This document shows, one piece after another, positions 1 through 21,034 of a stretch of 64,000 bases of DNA. The notes below the pieces were generated by a model. It was not told the origin of the DNA. It saw only the letters and a program-made list of their open reading frames with translations, and did no database searches. The stretch's first letter is position 1. Each line of letters starts with the position of its first letter. The stretch is taken from NCBI GenBank assembly GCA_036023115.1, contig JAYKKT010000074.1, positions 8,578,501-8,642,500 on the forward strand, read 5' to 3'. The stretch is from Brasenia schreberi (lineage: Eukaryota; Streptophyta; Magnoliopsida; Nymphaeales; Cabombaceae). The position numbers and the translations under genes are program-made.

Positions 1-840
1 ATGGTGGTGGTGGTGGTGGCTGGGAGGCGGAGGTGGAGAAATATGGTGGTGTAGTGTAGGAGGAGAGGGATGAGGACAGTGGATGGGTGGTATCGGAAGG
101 TGGCAGTTTGTTGGCTCGCAGAGGGAGGTAGGAAAGAATACCACCATAGCAAGAATACCGAACTTCGTCACTAACAAGCCCATATTCATCTTAATGAACT
201 CCATGGTGAAACTCGGTACTGAGGTAGCGAACACACCGTACCCTTTTATACAGATCTGGTGGACCAAGTTCCAATTTTATAGAAGCTTTTGTTTTTTGTT
301 GGTCTTCTTTACCAGTTTTCGATGTGAATCGCTGCAGCAAGCATTATCGCGAGAATATTAATCTATAGCTCCTCACTTTATGCAGATCGAAAGATTTGAA
401 ACTTTTAACAGTAAATTAAGGAAAGGAATGGCCCGTGACTCCCATTCTGCAGATGCAACAAGTTCGGATGCTTACAGGAGGCTAAAAATAGCCTCCTCCT
501 GTTCAGTTTCAAGAGGCTAGATGATGAAACTGCAGGCCTTTTTCTGAAAGACTGCGACGTTCTGCAATATTCGCTCTCGGGGAACGTCGATATTCATCAA
601 ATTCAAGAAAACTGATGGGGAAAGCTCACTGTCGCCCCCATAATGGTGGAGAACCTTCAGCATTTTGTTTTCAGGAGTGTTCATATATGTTGCCAAGTGA
701 AGAACATGATTATCAAACTAAATCATCCACTAGTTGTTATTTAGAAGAAGAAAACTACAGCAGTTATACCCAATCTTACGAATATCATACCGTATTATAC
801 ATCTTATAATGATACTTAAATCCAATATGACTTAGGTACA
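1..840. other. Left-edge region without a recognised gene
   Basis: The window opens with a GGT/GGC trinucleotide run (about 1-20), which reads as poly-Val or poly-His/Pro depending on strand and frame. Only short open frames follow (83-361 and 615-809, both +), and neither resembles a known family. It could be the edge of a gene lying to the left, but nothing in the sequence decides this. Confidence 0.3.
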
Positions 841-893
841 CATACAACAACTAAGCCTTTTCTTGTATTAGATAGGGTCTGTTACATTTGTTT
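841..893 (-). mobile_element. RTE retrotransposon 3'-end fragment
   Basis: A short stretch starting with a CAACAACTAAGCC-type sequence matches the reverse complement of the 3' terminus of the RTE elements in this window (compare 6766-6830 and 53286-53345). These copies end in a GTATGAGAAAAGGCTTAG-like segment followed by TTG repeats. Only the last ~50 bp of the element is left, as expected of strong 5' truncation. Confidence 0.6.
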
Positions 894-2498
894 CTTGTTT
901 TCATTTTTTAAAATAAATATAATGTATTGCACTGTATAAGGCTGCAATTCGCAGGATATCATACGGTACCTTTTAAAATTTTCGTTAAAACCTCATAAAC
1001 CCGGAAAGAGCTCATTTCCAAGCCCTCTTGCTATCTCCCCCGATCCAAACATCTTTGGCTATCTTGACTCTTTCATTTTTGCGTCAAATATTTGTGAGAA
1101 TAAATGCTTTTGGAAACAATTTAAAAGATGCAAGAACTTGAAAACATGCCCTTTTCTCCCACAAAAATATTTTTCTATAATAACATAAAATATATTTGTT
1201 GAAAACCACCCCTTTCCTCGTTTGTAGGACAATGAGTTTCTATTTTGTGGTTTATTAGCTAATAATTTTTTGTATTATATTTTGGATGTTATCTTACACT
1301 TGGTAGCACTTTTCTATTTTTCTTTCCTCTTCTTTCTTATTTTCTCCGAGAATTCTATCTTCTTATTTGATAGAATCAAAAGATACCAAAATATTATATT
1401 GTATCGTGCAACATGGTGCGAATATGGCTTATTAGTCCTATGTATCTTAAGGGGTCGGCTACACTGTTTAGAACATTGGTTGTAACTCATTCTAATTGTG
1501 CTTTTAAGAAAACAATTGGTGAGTGTAAGAGCTCTCAAGCACAAGCTGAGGCCTAAAGCGAGAGAAAGTTTCGGGCCTAAATCTAAAATTGTGGGTCCTA
1601 TGAAATTGATATTTTTGGAAAACAATGATAAAGCATGATCATGAATTTTTAGTTTGATGCTTGTAAGATACATGAAGAAGATCAATAAGAATCCTTTGAA
1701 TGGAATAAACCGTGGGTTTTGGTATTTGGTGTGATTTCGGATTCATGATCATACGAATTACCTTCTCTTCCAAGTCTTTTCTCAAATGGATTTATTTCCA
1801 ACATGTTTGTTTGCTATGAACTGTGAAATGTTCCTCACTTGACACTTTAGTTTATTAACTAGACTGCACCCAAAATGAGTTTTAACAAGGTCTCAATAAT
1901 TGACGGCTCAATTCAAACATTGGCATAATCTAACGTATAGAAGATAAAACAAGAGAAACACACTTGAAGTGGTTTAAAATGATGCTAATACAAAAGGAAG
2001 CGCAAGTAAGAAGATTCGGAGGTGAACATCTAACTATAGGCATACTAACTACCTTTCACTTTAAGGTTTACGTTATAATGCCTCGCAAAACAAGCTAAAC
2101 TTATTACGCCTGTGACATCTCAAATGTTGGAACTAAATAGCTTGCTTTATTGATTAAATGCTAATACATTAACATTGGCGAAAGCGAAAACAAAAACGAA
2201 GGATCCATGTAGCCAACTCCAATGATTGTAAAAAAGGCTTGGCTTTGTAGTGAATTCACCAATTTCTAAGACATTAAAATCATATTGTTAGCTTTAAGTG
2301 CAAGGCACTTCACTCTCTATTTGTCAACCAAAGTTCATAATTTAATATAAGTTCAATTAAACCTGCATATACGAACCTCGCTAGCCAGGGCGATTCAAAC
2401 CGAGGGCGATTCACGCTCATTCCTTTATACCATTTGTCTCTAACAGAGAACTTCAAATAAGGGCTTCCGACCTCCGGTGAAGCGACTTGGATAATGGT
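894..2498. other. Intergenic, upstream of the PPR gene
   Basis: AT-rich DNA with only short open frames, none recognised. The final few hundred bases before 2499 should contain the promoter and 5' leader of the PPR gene, but I could not identify a convincing TATA box or transcription start. Confidence 0.4.
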
Positions 2499-4013
2499 AT
2501 GAACCGGATCAAGGAAGTTCACGCCTGCGCGCTCAGACACAGCGTCGATTGCACCAAGTTCATGATCACCGAACTTCTCCAGATCCCCGCCATCCATTAC
2601 GCCAGAGCCATCTTCGATCGAACGCCTAATCCGGAGGTCTTCCTCTACAACAAACTCATACAGCATTATGCCTCCGATGGCCCCTACGAGCAATGCCTCT
2701 TCCTTTACTCGAAACTGCGTCGCCATGGCTGCTTGCCCAACGAGTACACGTTCCCCTTCATGCTCAAAGCCTGCGCCTCCCTTCTCTCGGTTTCCACTGA
2801 AGGTCAGAAGCTCCACACCCACATCGTCAAACTGGGGTTCGCCGATGACGTTGTCATCTCCACTGCCATGATCGATATGTATGCGAAATCCGGGGTTTTG
2901 GATGATGCGCACCAGGCGTTTGATGAAATGCCAGCGAGGGACTTGCCGGCTTGGAACTCGCTTATGGGTGGGTACGCGAGGCTGGGGCGTCTGAGTGAAG
3001 CCAAGGGGCTGTTTGATCGGATGGGTAGGAGGAACGTGATCTCGTGGACGTCGATGATTTCGGGGTATTCGCAGAACGGACGGTTCAGGGAAGCTTTGGA
3101 GATGTATGTGGAAATGGTGGAAGATGATGCGAAGCCTAATCATGTGACCATTGCTAGCGTTCTCCCTGCATGTGCTCATCTTGGGGCGTTGGAGATTGGA
3201 GAAAAGATTGACATCTATGCCAGACAAAATGGGTATTTCCAGAACATATTTGTGAGCAATGCGCTGGTTGAGATGTACGCCAAGTGCGGGAGGATCGATA
3301 CGGCATGGAAAGTGTTCGGTGAGATAGGTGAGAAGAACGTTTGTACATGGAATACATTGATCACAGGGCTTGCAATGCATGGTAGATGGAAAGAAGCTCT
3401 CTTTTTGTTTGAGGATATGCTAAGTGAAGGCTTCATTCCTGATGATATCACCTTCGTTGGTGTTCTTTGTGCATGCACTCATGGTGGATTGGTGAAGCAG
3501 GGATGGCAATATTTCAATTCAATGAGGGGTAAATTTTTGATATCTCCCAAGTTGGAGCATTACAGTTGCATCATTGATCTTCTTGGTCGAGCTGGCAAGC
3601 TGAGAGAAGCTTACGAAATGCTGATCAATATGCCGATGAAGCCGGACCCTGTTGCGTGGGGAACACTTCTTGGTGCTTGCAGTTTCCATGCCAATGTAGA
3701 GTTCGGCAAGGCTGCAGCCGAGATGCTTTTCGAGTTAGAGCCATGGAATCCAGGGAATTACGTGATAATGTCAAATATATATGCTGCTGCAGGCAGATGG
3801 GATGGAGTTGCAAAGATGAGGCTCTTGATGAAGGGCCAATCTATGCAAAAATCTGCTGGGTATAGCTTGATTGAAGTTAAAGCGATCCTTCACAAATTTA
3901 TGGTCGAGGACAACTCGCATCCAAGCAGCAATGAGATTTACATGTTACTGGATGATCTCACAGTTCAGATGAAGCTTCTCGGTTACGTCCCAACTATAGA
4001 AATTGAGTTCTGA
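2499..4013 (+). CDS. Pentatricopeptide repeat protein, PLS/E class
   Basis: Single-exon gene of 504 codons. PPR proteins of this class are imported into plastids or mitochondria and bind single-stranded RNA for editing, splicing or stability. Tandem ~31-36 residue repeats of alternating P, L and S type run through most of the protein, with the usual phrases (FLYNKLI, YTFPFMLKACA, ISTAMIDMYAKSG, VISWTSMISGYSQNG, TFVGVLCACTHGG, YSCIIDLLGRAGKL). An E/E+-like tail follows (GNYVIMSNIYAAAGRWDG, GYSLIEV, HKFMVEDNSHP). There is no DYW domain, so any editing role would need a partner in trans. Start: the open frame extends to 2487 only through a TTG codon; the first in-frame ATG is 2499 and gives an N-terminus MNRIKEVHA that resembles Arabidopsis At5g08510 as I remember it. 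Intronless structure is normal for the family. It converges with ECA2-like gene A; the stop codons are about 415 bp apart. Long open frames on the opposite strand here are shadows. A clear organelle-targeting peptide is not obvious. Confidence 0.95.
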   Translation: MNRIKEVHACALRHSVDCTKFMITELLQIPAIHYARAIFDRTPNPEVFLYNKLIQHYASDGPYEQCLFLYSKLRRHGCLPNEYTFPFMLKACASLLSVSTEGQKLHTHIVKLGFADDVVISTAMIDMYAKSGVLDDAHQAFDEMPARDLPAWNSLMGGYARLGRLSEAKGLFDRMGRRNVISWTSMISGYSQNGRFREALEMYVEMVEDDAKPNHVTIASVLPACAHLGALEIGEKIDIYARQNGYFQNIFVSNALVEMYAKCGRIDTAWKVFGEIGEKNVCTWNTLITGLAMHGRWKEALFLFEDMLSEGFIPDDITFVGVLCACTHGGLVKQGWQYFNSMRGKFLISPKLEHYSCIIDLLGRAGKLREAYEMLINMPMKPDPVAWGTLLGACSFHANVEFGKAAAEMLFELEPWNPGNYVIMSNIYAAAGRWDGVAKMRLLMKGQSMQKSAGYSLIEVKAILHKFMVEDNSHPSSNEIYMLLDDLTVQMKLLGYVPTIEIEF

Positions 4014-4068
4014 GATCGTGGGTAGCATTTGAAGCAGGTTTAAGCTACCTTGATTAAGCTTTATACGT

Positions 4069-4096
4069 GATTCTTGATTCTTGATTCTTGATTCTT
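4069..4096. repeat. Four tandem copies of a 7-bp unit (GATTCTT)
   Basis: Perfect 4x GATTCTT just downstream of the PPR stop, probably within its 3' UTR. It is a short minisatellite likely to vary in copy number. Confidence 0.85.
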
Positions 4097-4428
4097 ATAG
4101 TTTTCTTGTCTGGATGCAAAACAACATTAATCTTCGAGTCATCCATTTAAGTCCATTACAATGGGAGAGATGAGAACAATAATAAATGCGGAAATCACAA
4201 ACCTGTTTGTAAATTTGTTACTTCGATTAACATGTAGGAGTAATCCAGAGTTCATTACAGTCTACAACCATGAATTTCTGCCTCCAAAGAAAACTTGGGG
4301 CGTATGACTATTGCATGGTTTCAAATGATGTAATGAAGATAACTAATTATTTTTCTAAGCTTTCTAAAACTCAATTATCTTTATTTTCGCTCATGCCCAT
4401 TATCTACATTACACCTAAAAGTTACGCA

Positions 4429-12910
<8,482 letters not shown>

Positions 12911-13500
12911 CGTTTCGGCAAAAGAATTCGCCGTTTGCTCCAACCTTTGTTGGTTATGGATGATAAAAGTGCCTCTTACATCCTTTCCCTGCGTATAAGA
13001 ACCGTTCGACATGAAAGTTACTCAAATTCCAACAAGAATTTCGAAGAAATTCTCAGCAGAAACAATTTCTTTTTGAAGAAATACTCGATACCAACGTAAT
13101 CTTTTGAAGAAATATCCAACTCTATATCAATATAGTAAAGAAAGCGACAAAGACTCAGAAGGTAAATCCAGTACTCTAGTAAGGAAAGTCTCAATGCAGG
13201 AGACAATGAAAGAGCCTAAAAATGAAGACCTCCACCTGCTCCTTTGCTTGGCAAAACACTTGAAGTCATGAGCCACATAAAGGCAAGAATCATTAAATAT
13301 AAGTAAATAATTATGGATAGAACCATCCTGGCTGGCTTAAGATATGAAGCATCTTCCTGTCTTCTTTTCCCAATGAAGCTTTCATGCGACGTAAAACCTC
13401 CAGTTACTGCATGTGAAACATCCTCTGAACTTGCAAACAAATGATATTTCAGCACAGCAAGTTCCTTACACTTCACTAGGACCCACTAAAAGTGGCTATT
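12911..13500 (-). promoter_or_regulatory. 5' leader and proximal upstream region of ECA2-A
   Basis: Directly upstream of the conserved start, the frame stays open to an ATG at 13012, adding 34 residues with no recognised motif. A further minus-strand open frame at 13476-13216 includes a hydrophobic stretch (about 25 residues) but matches nothing I know. A noncoding 5' exon is possible by analogy with copy B, but I could not place its splice sites. Confidence 0.35.
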
Positions 13501-16500
13501 TTCTCCAACAGTATACTTTTCTAACAAGCCCAAGCAATGATAGTATAAGTGGATTAAACAAAAACGGCCTATAGATCGTGTGGATGAGCCACAGCTTCGT
13601 AATAATAATAGTCAAAACAATTGACAACGAGTTTTCCAAATGAGTAAGACTTGATTGTTTTCACTTTCCCTTTCAAACGGGGGAAACTTCAGACTTGCGA
13701 ACACTTCTGTTTGTCAAAGTCCCTGTTCATCTTTGCCCCAAGTGGTAAACCCTCGTGAAACTATAAGGAGAGGAAATCTCTACCATCCATTTTGGTGATG
13801 AACGGCAGAAACTGCTAAAGAATGAAACTCACGTCAGGACCTTCCCTATATGGTCGGTCCCGGACTTAAGAATTAGGAAACTGATGGACGGTGGAGATTT
13901 CAAAATATATTCGACAATTTGGCTTTTGATCAAGTAGGCTTCTTTAGTCTTTTAAGTGGCACAGAGCTTTAAGTGGGCTTATGCAGACCATCAATCCTTT
14001 GCCATCAAGGATTCTCTGAATGGTACAGTTAAGAAGCTTTCTTCCACATACAGCAAAAATGGTTTACAAGGGAAGCTTCACTCCTGGTGGATCACGAAAG
14101 GCCACTGCGGCACAAATACCTGAAACCTTTCCTGTACAAGTGAAAGGTTCATATCGTTCAAAGCAAAAATGCGTCATATCTCATGAAAGAGATGGACCAC
14201 TAGGAAACCAGCAAGGCAGTATCATTCTTGGTGTCCCTTGGAAGCACCTTCCACATAGGGAGAAATAATTTAGGAGCAGTTGGCCTAAACTTTATATTTT
14301 ATATTTTTTTAGGGTGGGGGTAATTATTTTTTTAATTAACAAAGAGCTCCTCATAAACCCATACAACTTGACTTTTGGTTTTGTTGACGCCAAAAAATGC
14401 AAAAGGATCCAAGGTTTAAATACTGAGTCCACTTTACACCATGTACCACATAACTGATGGGAGACTAGATTTGGTGCACCATGGACATGAGTGATGCACC
14501 AATGCACCAAATCCCAATCATCCGATTTTTATATCGAATGGTTCATGTTTAAATTTGAAAACTAAAAGTAAAAATGTACTTTTAGCTTTAAAAATATTAA
14601 AAAGTTTTTTCCTTATTCAAAAAGTAACTCTAGTACAATGATACACTACTCATACATGGTGCACGCACTAATTCTGTATTTCCTATAGTTGGTAACAATT
14701 TTTTAAAGGTTACATTATTGACAGACCATTGCTCAAAAAGAGGGGGGCAATCTCTATGAAGCAGTCCTTGTACAAGTTAACCTCATAAAAAATAGATCCA
14801 AACACAGAACTTGCCAATAAATAGGAATAGTTTAAAAGAAAATGTAGAGGGACTACTTGCACACAACTACTTACATAAATTAAAAGTCAGCTCATCTGAA
14901 TTCTGGCAATTAACAGGGTACAAACTGGCACAGTTGACTGCCCTGATTGTGTATAGCATGTCGTTGGAGCTTAAACAAAAATAGCATCATTGAAAATAAT
15001 CATGAAATAAAATTCATTTTTACATGCCCAAAGGAGGGTTCGAATAAAAAAAAAGGGCCTTTGATCACTGCTAGATGGGTGGTCAATGGTTCGACTCTCA
15101 GTAATGCTACAAGGCAAGCGAGCGAGCCATCGCCTATTACAAGCCAGGACTCAACACTAAGTTACTAGAACCCTTAGAGAGGTGTTTCTCCAAGTTGTAT
15201 CATGTCCACTAGGCCAGGGTTCTTCTTTTAATTTAGTCCATTATGATAAATCATGTCATTTTGGGCTTCCATGGGTGTGTTCACCTATTGATGTGAATGA
15301 ACACATCTATGTATGCATGTGATTCATGACATTATACAGTGCGACTTTAGCATTAAATCTAGACTTTCTAGTATGCGCGCTAATGCAGAACTTAACTAAC
15401 ACGAGTTCGACAACCTAATAGGACTTAGCCAGTTGTAGAACTTGACCAATTTGGGTGAGAAGGGAAGGTATGCTGAGTATGCCCATCGTGTTTTCTTTCT
15501 TATAGAATTTTTTTAATATGTACTCAAAATTAAAACCCTATAAAAACCAACTCAAGATTAACACACCCTATTTGCAGCTCATCTTGCTCTCCTCTATGAA
15601 GAAAAAACAAGCCAAGGTGAGTCAAACTTTTAGAAAATTATCTCATTTGCAAGCTAATAGTAACTCTTAGGAGCTTCAAAAGTGTATTTTGTGGGGAGTT
15701 ATCTCATCTTGCTCTCCTCTAGTGCCGTTGCTGTTGGTGGGGAGTTTGACTCGCATAGGGTGCATGTGTGGATGTGTGTCTTAGGCTTCACTCTCCTCTT
15801 GTAAAAAAAACACTTTGATCCAATCTATGTCAAGATGAGGAATTGTTTGATTGCGGAGCACAATCAATTTGGATTCGGGAGATTTTAGAGAAAAAAGTGT
15901 ATTTTCGATTTGATTTAGAAAAATTTAAAAGTGGCTAGTTAGGATGTGCCTTTCGGGATTGTACCGTAGAAGCAAATACGCGTACTTTAAGTCTTCCGTA
16001 TACGAAACCGTCGAATTGAAAAGACAGCCAAATACAAACCAACCAAACGAATTCCTTTCCAAAAATAATTCAACACAGAAATGGCGAATTCGTAGCGCCT
16101 ACCGACTATTTTCCATGAAGAGAACGCGAGCGAAGGGCATCATTAACTGCTAATCTTGAGATGGATGCCGTGATATCTCTGAAACAAGAATTAGAAATCC
16201 GACCTTCATCTCGAGATGGAAGGATGAATACGATTATGCTCTATATGCAACACGTCTTCAGTGAGTTAATTCAGCAATCAGAACTTGCGAGAATCTCTTC
16301 ATCGATCCTTAAAAACTTGAAGGAAATCGTCGTTCGGTAAGAAAGATAGTTTGATACGCTTTGAAGAAGATGAAATTCCACATATAGAAGGAAAACCCAA
16401 TCGACCAACGTAGTTTTCAAGAAAAAACAAACGCAGAAATTCTCTGAACATAGTCTAAGACCTGCAAACCAAATGCACCACTACCACCTTTGCAAAAATC

Positions 16501-18218
16501 AATTCAAAGAGCGAAACAATGCCCAATTTCGGATCTTCTTCCTGTCTGTTGAGTATAAAGATATTTCTTTTATTTTTCTTGAACGTTATGATTCACTCTG
16601 TCCAACACAAGTAGATGAAACAGAAGGAGATGGACAAATCTGTCATCGTCTTCCACCACCATCAAGACAAAGAACTACACGAATAATTACACCAAAAAGA
16701 TTACCACTACTTCTTTTGGCGTACCTTGATAGCAGAGTTGCACCAGAAAATTCCATATGGAGAGAACGGGGAGTGGAAGAACGGAAGATGGTGGCAATAC
16801 AAACTATAAAAATAGATCGTTCCAATGTGTGCGAGAGAATCAAGAAGAGGGAAAACCCACGATTGGTAGCTCTCTTTCCTGGTTGCTTCCTTTTATATTT
16901 GAAAATTGGTGTTAGTTATTCACGAAAGGAAAAATTAAATGTTAGGACTAAATTTGCTTAATTAATTAAATAGGCAATATGAGATATTGCCTCAAGTGTT
17001 GCACCTATAATCTCCCCAAATGAAAGCCCTTAAGTGCATTCCTTCTAAGTGGCTTTATGCTCGGCTCGGCTCGGCTCGGCTTCTATTTTAGTAAACGGGT
17101 CCAAGTTGGACCAGGCTGGGTCCAGCTCATAACCATGGGGCACGACCATGTAATGGTCCGTGCCTTGACTCTCAAGTGAGCTCGCATTTGACTCATATCT
17201 AAATGGTATATTCTTCTTATATTATGTCATCCAACTCTATTAAACAAGTTGATTTAAACGAACCCGACAATGCTTATCCCACTAAGCATGCTGAACGGAT
17301 GGTTCGGGTCCGCAGCACCCTTGACAGCAGTAATCTATCTTGCAAAAGTTCTACCAAATTGATCCATTGCTTCTTCGATCGACTCATTTTATTTTCTTCA
17401 GAAATCAATCACAAGATCATGCAAAATATATGGCTGAAAATTAAGCCATGAAAAAAACTGCAGGTATTTATCATCAAATGTAAACTAAAGGGGTGCTGCA
17501 TGGTGCTAGACAAGCTTTAGAGGTTCGAACCTGCGATCACTAAGTTCTTGCACAAGCTAGTAGATGCTAGTCTCGGGGTTTTACGCTAGGCTGGTCCAAC
17601 CCTTTGAAAGGCAATCTCTCCAAATTGTAACCTAAAAAGAAGGATCATAAAAAATTCTTGGTATTTTTTATGAACCAAAAATAGGAAAAAAATGCTTCAT
17701 ATGCATGCTCATGTATCAAAATCAGGGTATGATCAATGTTGTTGAACAAATCAAGCACACTAAAATATACTTGATGTTATGTTGGCCTAAACCGGGGAGG
17801 AAAAGGCTCGGTCGACGAGGTTCAATTGGGTCCGAGCTATTGATTGGTTGGCAGTGGCTCGGCTCGCAGTGTGTGAAGCCCCAAGCCGAGTATGGTTGGG
17901 CTCCTTACTGACAGCAACCGGACGTCAGCTGTTCGATCTTCGTCAGTTAAACATTCTGATTGCCGCTATTAGGTGTCAACCTGGGGGACCCACTACTGTC
18001 TATCTAACGGAATCCATCTGAAGTCAACCCCTCTCCTTCTCTCTCTGTGGCCAAGGGTGGGTTTTGACTTTATTGGGTCTGAGACCCGAAATTGTGATCT
18101 GGATACAGAATTTGGGTCTGGCCAACGATTAAGAGATTCAGTTTGAAAAAGAGGGTTTTGGATCAAATCTATGTGATCCAAAATCTAAAGTATTCGATTG
18201 CCCACTGGATACTATTTC
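13501..18218. other. Intergenic region without recognised genes
   Basis: Low coding potential. The longest frame (16473-16961, +) has no family signature and biased, low-complexity stretches. Several segments rich in GGTTC/GAACC-type words suggest decayed repeats. I see no transposase or RT motifs here. Confidence 0.4.
17059..17081. repeat. (GCTCG)n pentanucleotide repeat
   Basis: About four and a half tandem copies of a GCTCG unit in an otherwise AT-rich area. The same GGCTCGG word recurs near 17800-17880. Confidence 0.8.
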
Positions 18219-18420
18219 TGAGCATCGCTTGGTTCGGTTCACTAACTGAACCGAGCTGAACAAACCGAAAACTGAAATGAACTTGAGAGTTCAAACTGAC
18301 ACCGAAGCGATTTGTGAAGGCAACCAAACTGAACTGAATTGAATTTGGGCTGTTTCGATTATTCAGTTAACCAATTTCACCCAAATTTCGGATTCCTTGC
18401 TATTTCATACCAAATTTTAA
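18219..18420. repeat. GGTTCGGTTC-rich terminal-like repeat
   Basis: Begins GCATCGCTTGGTTCGG and is full of alternating GGTTCGGTT and AACCGAAC words. The opening words and layout resemble 50327-50455, the presumed terminal region of a hAT element, so this may be an orphan end or a non-autonomous relative. Similar sequence recurs near 18580-18960, 20170-20410, 37420-37510, 47380-47520 and 48840-48890. Confidence 0.4.
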
Positions 18421-19708
18421 TGCCATTATGTTATTTACTGTAGTTGCAATGAATGACAAATTATCGAAAATAATGAGCATCTCTAAACGAGAGTGTCAAG
18501 GTTAATAGCACAAGCTGGATCATGGTTGATACAATCTGAATCATAAAAATAATTATATTTCGTGTTGAAATTCCTGTTGTTCGGTTGGTTTGGTTCTGGA
18601 TCTATGGGAACTGAAACCTAGAAAGAAAAAAAGAACAGACACCAAGCCAAATATAAAACTTCGTTTTGGTTCAATTCAGTGGCCACTAGACATGACAGAC
18701 TGGTTCAGGGTAAACCAGAACCAGGGAACAGAACCGAGCCGGTTCCATTTCCACTTCCTGTTTGAGTCCCAAACAGTTAAAAATCGAAAAAAACCCATGA
18801 TGGAATAAAACTTTTAAAAACGTTAATGAGAAGATGATTGAAGCAGTGATTTGAACCACCAGTTCCGGCTCTGAACCAAACCCGGGAGGAGGGGGATCCC
18901 AGTTCAGTTTCTATTGCGGGCATGGTTTCACCGGTTTTGGTTCCAGCCAGTTCATAATCGGGTCCGGTTCCAAATCGGCCGTCTATGGCCATATCAATAC
19001 AGGAAAAACCAAAAGCAACGAGCTTCCGTTCTTGGTAACGTATCAATAAACGGAGTGGGTAGAGCTGGGGAACGACTGAGCTAAGCCAAGAATGAACCGC
19101 GGACAGACGGGACAAGTAGGACCTACTTGGCTTGTTGCACGTGAGACCAATATCACGGCTATCTGGTGCCGTATATATACATGTACTAACCAGCACGTCA
19201 TTCAATTCAAAAGACTTTACAATATAATATAGCAGTCATATTCTTCTCTTATTCCTTTTAAAAAAAATTAAAAAAAAAAATCTTCTTTTTTATAGGCAAT
19301 GCTTAAGACATACTCATGCAAATAAATCTCCCCCTTAATCATATTTAGCCATATAAAAATCATAAGGCCTGTCTCATTTGTTCGATTCGCTGGAAATGAA
19401 CTTTGATTTGTGAATTTACAGCTTAGCGTGGGATAAGGCTTGATTTGGTTTAGGTTAATGGAAGGTTAGCGTGCTCATTAAAATGCTTAAACCAAACGCA
19501 AACCCAGTCATGCATTTCCTCATAAAATGCTGCATTTGGTTTCAACAGGTTCAAACTGTAAAACTAGATCATGATGCTCGATTTCATGGCGGATTAATGG
19601 CTTTTGCTTGTGTCAAAATCAATTATCTGTGCCTAATCCGTTGGACATGTTTCCGACACGGCGAATTTTAACTGCCTTTGAAAGTGCTTTTGCTGATCAT
19701 AATGTTAA

Positions 19709-19710
<2 letters not shown>

Positions 19711-19742
<32 letters not shown>
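19711..19742. repeat. (GA)n microsatellite
   Basis: About 15 uninterrupted GA units. Confidence 0.95.
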
Positions 19743-19744
<2 letters not shown>

Positions 19745-19960
19745 ACGCATGCAGGCGGGTACGCACACACACAGACATTTAGATATGCCTTCACGAAAAT
19801 CATAAGAACGTTGTCCTTGATTACCAACTACAACTTTTTCATGTACAAGTTCATCGTGGACTTTATCAGGTGAAACTGTAGCGATTAACAAATGCCCAAG
19901 AAGAACTCTGTCTCAGTTATGTGTAACCTAACTTGTTACTCATCTAGTGCTTTTAAAAGA

Positions 19961-19963
<3 letters not shown>

Positions 19964-20030
<67 letters not shown>
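19964..20030. repeat. (TA)n microsatellite, ~33 units
   Basis: Uninterrupted 67-bp TA tract, the longest pure TA run in the window. Assembly length may be unreliable. Confidence 0.95.
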
Positions 20031-20032
<2 letters not shown>

Positions 20033-20960
20033 CAATTGAATCTTGTCGACTTCTCACTCGTATCCACTATCACTTTTGGTATGAGTATAATTTAAAAAAT
20101 TATGCATTTGCAAAAAAGAACGAAGAATAATGGTTGCACACATTGTCACTGAAAAGCTTTGGTTGGGTATGAGTTAGCAACACGAAGAATAACTGGTAGT
20201 TTTGGTTTGAACTGAAAACCAAGAAAAGGTTAAAAAACTTATAAAATTGGATCAAACCGACAATTCAAACTGCCAATTCCAGTCTGATTCGGGTTCTATA
20301 GAAGGAGCAACCATATATGGATGGAAAGATCCCTGGTTCGATTACATTTCTGGGTCCGGCAGGTTCCGGGTTTGGAACTTGGTTCAGTTCCAATTCAGTT
20401 CGGTTGCAAACAAGTCATCCCTTATCCCGGTAAAAGGTTGACATATGCACGTAATATGACTTGCAACATGTCGTAATATGCACGTATTATCAAACCAGGA
20501 AAAACTAAACGGCGTCGGCTACATGTCATAATATCTACATATATTATTCATAGATTATGGAATTTGGCCTGTTGGTAGATTACTCCGAGCCTGAGAGCAG
20601 CTCAGGTGATACGTCGAGGCACGCGCGGAAGTGTTTTGAAATCTCAGCCGTTCGATCCGATGAGTCATTTCGGCCTGGTGCACTACTGTGCCAACTTTCA
20701 TCATCCGAGAGAAGAATTACAGCCGTCCATCATGATACCAGATGGCTCAGATTTTAAAATACATTCCAAAATGTGTGTTTGACTATTATATTATAGTTTC
20801 GGAGTCTGGGTTTACTAAATTTATAAAAGTAGCGTGTGCGATTGAGTAATTATTATAGCGCGGGTCAACCTATTTCCCGTTAATATAAACAGCCAAAAGC
20901 ATCGGTTTGTCAACACGTCTGGTAATTGGCACTTTGATTTGCTCATGCGGTGTTCCAAAT

Positions 20961-20967
20961 CTCTCTC

Positions 20968-20998
<31 letters not shown>

Positions 20999-21013
20999 GA
21001 GAGAGAGAGATTT
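20961..21013. repeat. Compound palindromic microsatellite (CT)n(TA)n(GA)n
   Basis: CT tract, TA tract and GA tract in symmetric order, so the whole segment is self-complementary and can fold into one hairpin or cruciform. It directly precedes a hairpin MITE. Confidence 0.9.
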
Positions 21014-21034
21014 GAGAAACTAGTATATAATAGC

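Noticed and set aside
2487..2498. Start of the PPR gene at 2487
   Set aside because: The codon at 2487 is TTG; the first ATG in frame is 2499 and fits the family N-terminus.
2310..3380. 356-codon open frame on the minus strand
   Set aside because: Antisense to the PPR coding sequence, with no family motifs; it exists because the PPR gene is GC-richer and biased at third positions.
16473..16961. 162-codon plus-strand frame
   Set aside because: No recognisable domain, no splice context and unremarkable composition; a chance frame cannot be excluded.
17515..17550. GGTTCGAACC word suggestive of a tRNA T-arm
   Set aside because: No matching acceptor, D-arm or anticodon stem around it; the word recurs in repeat-like DNA.
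18777..19205. 142-codon minus-strand frame
   Set aside because: Lies across the GGTTC/GAACC-rich repeat and shows no protein family signal.
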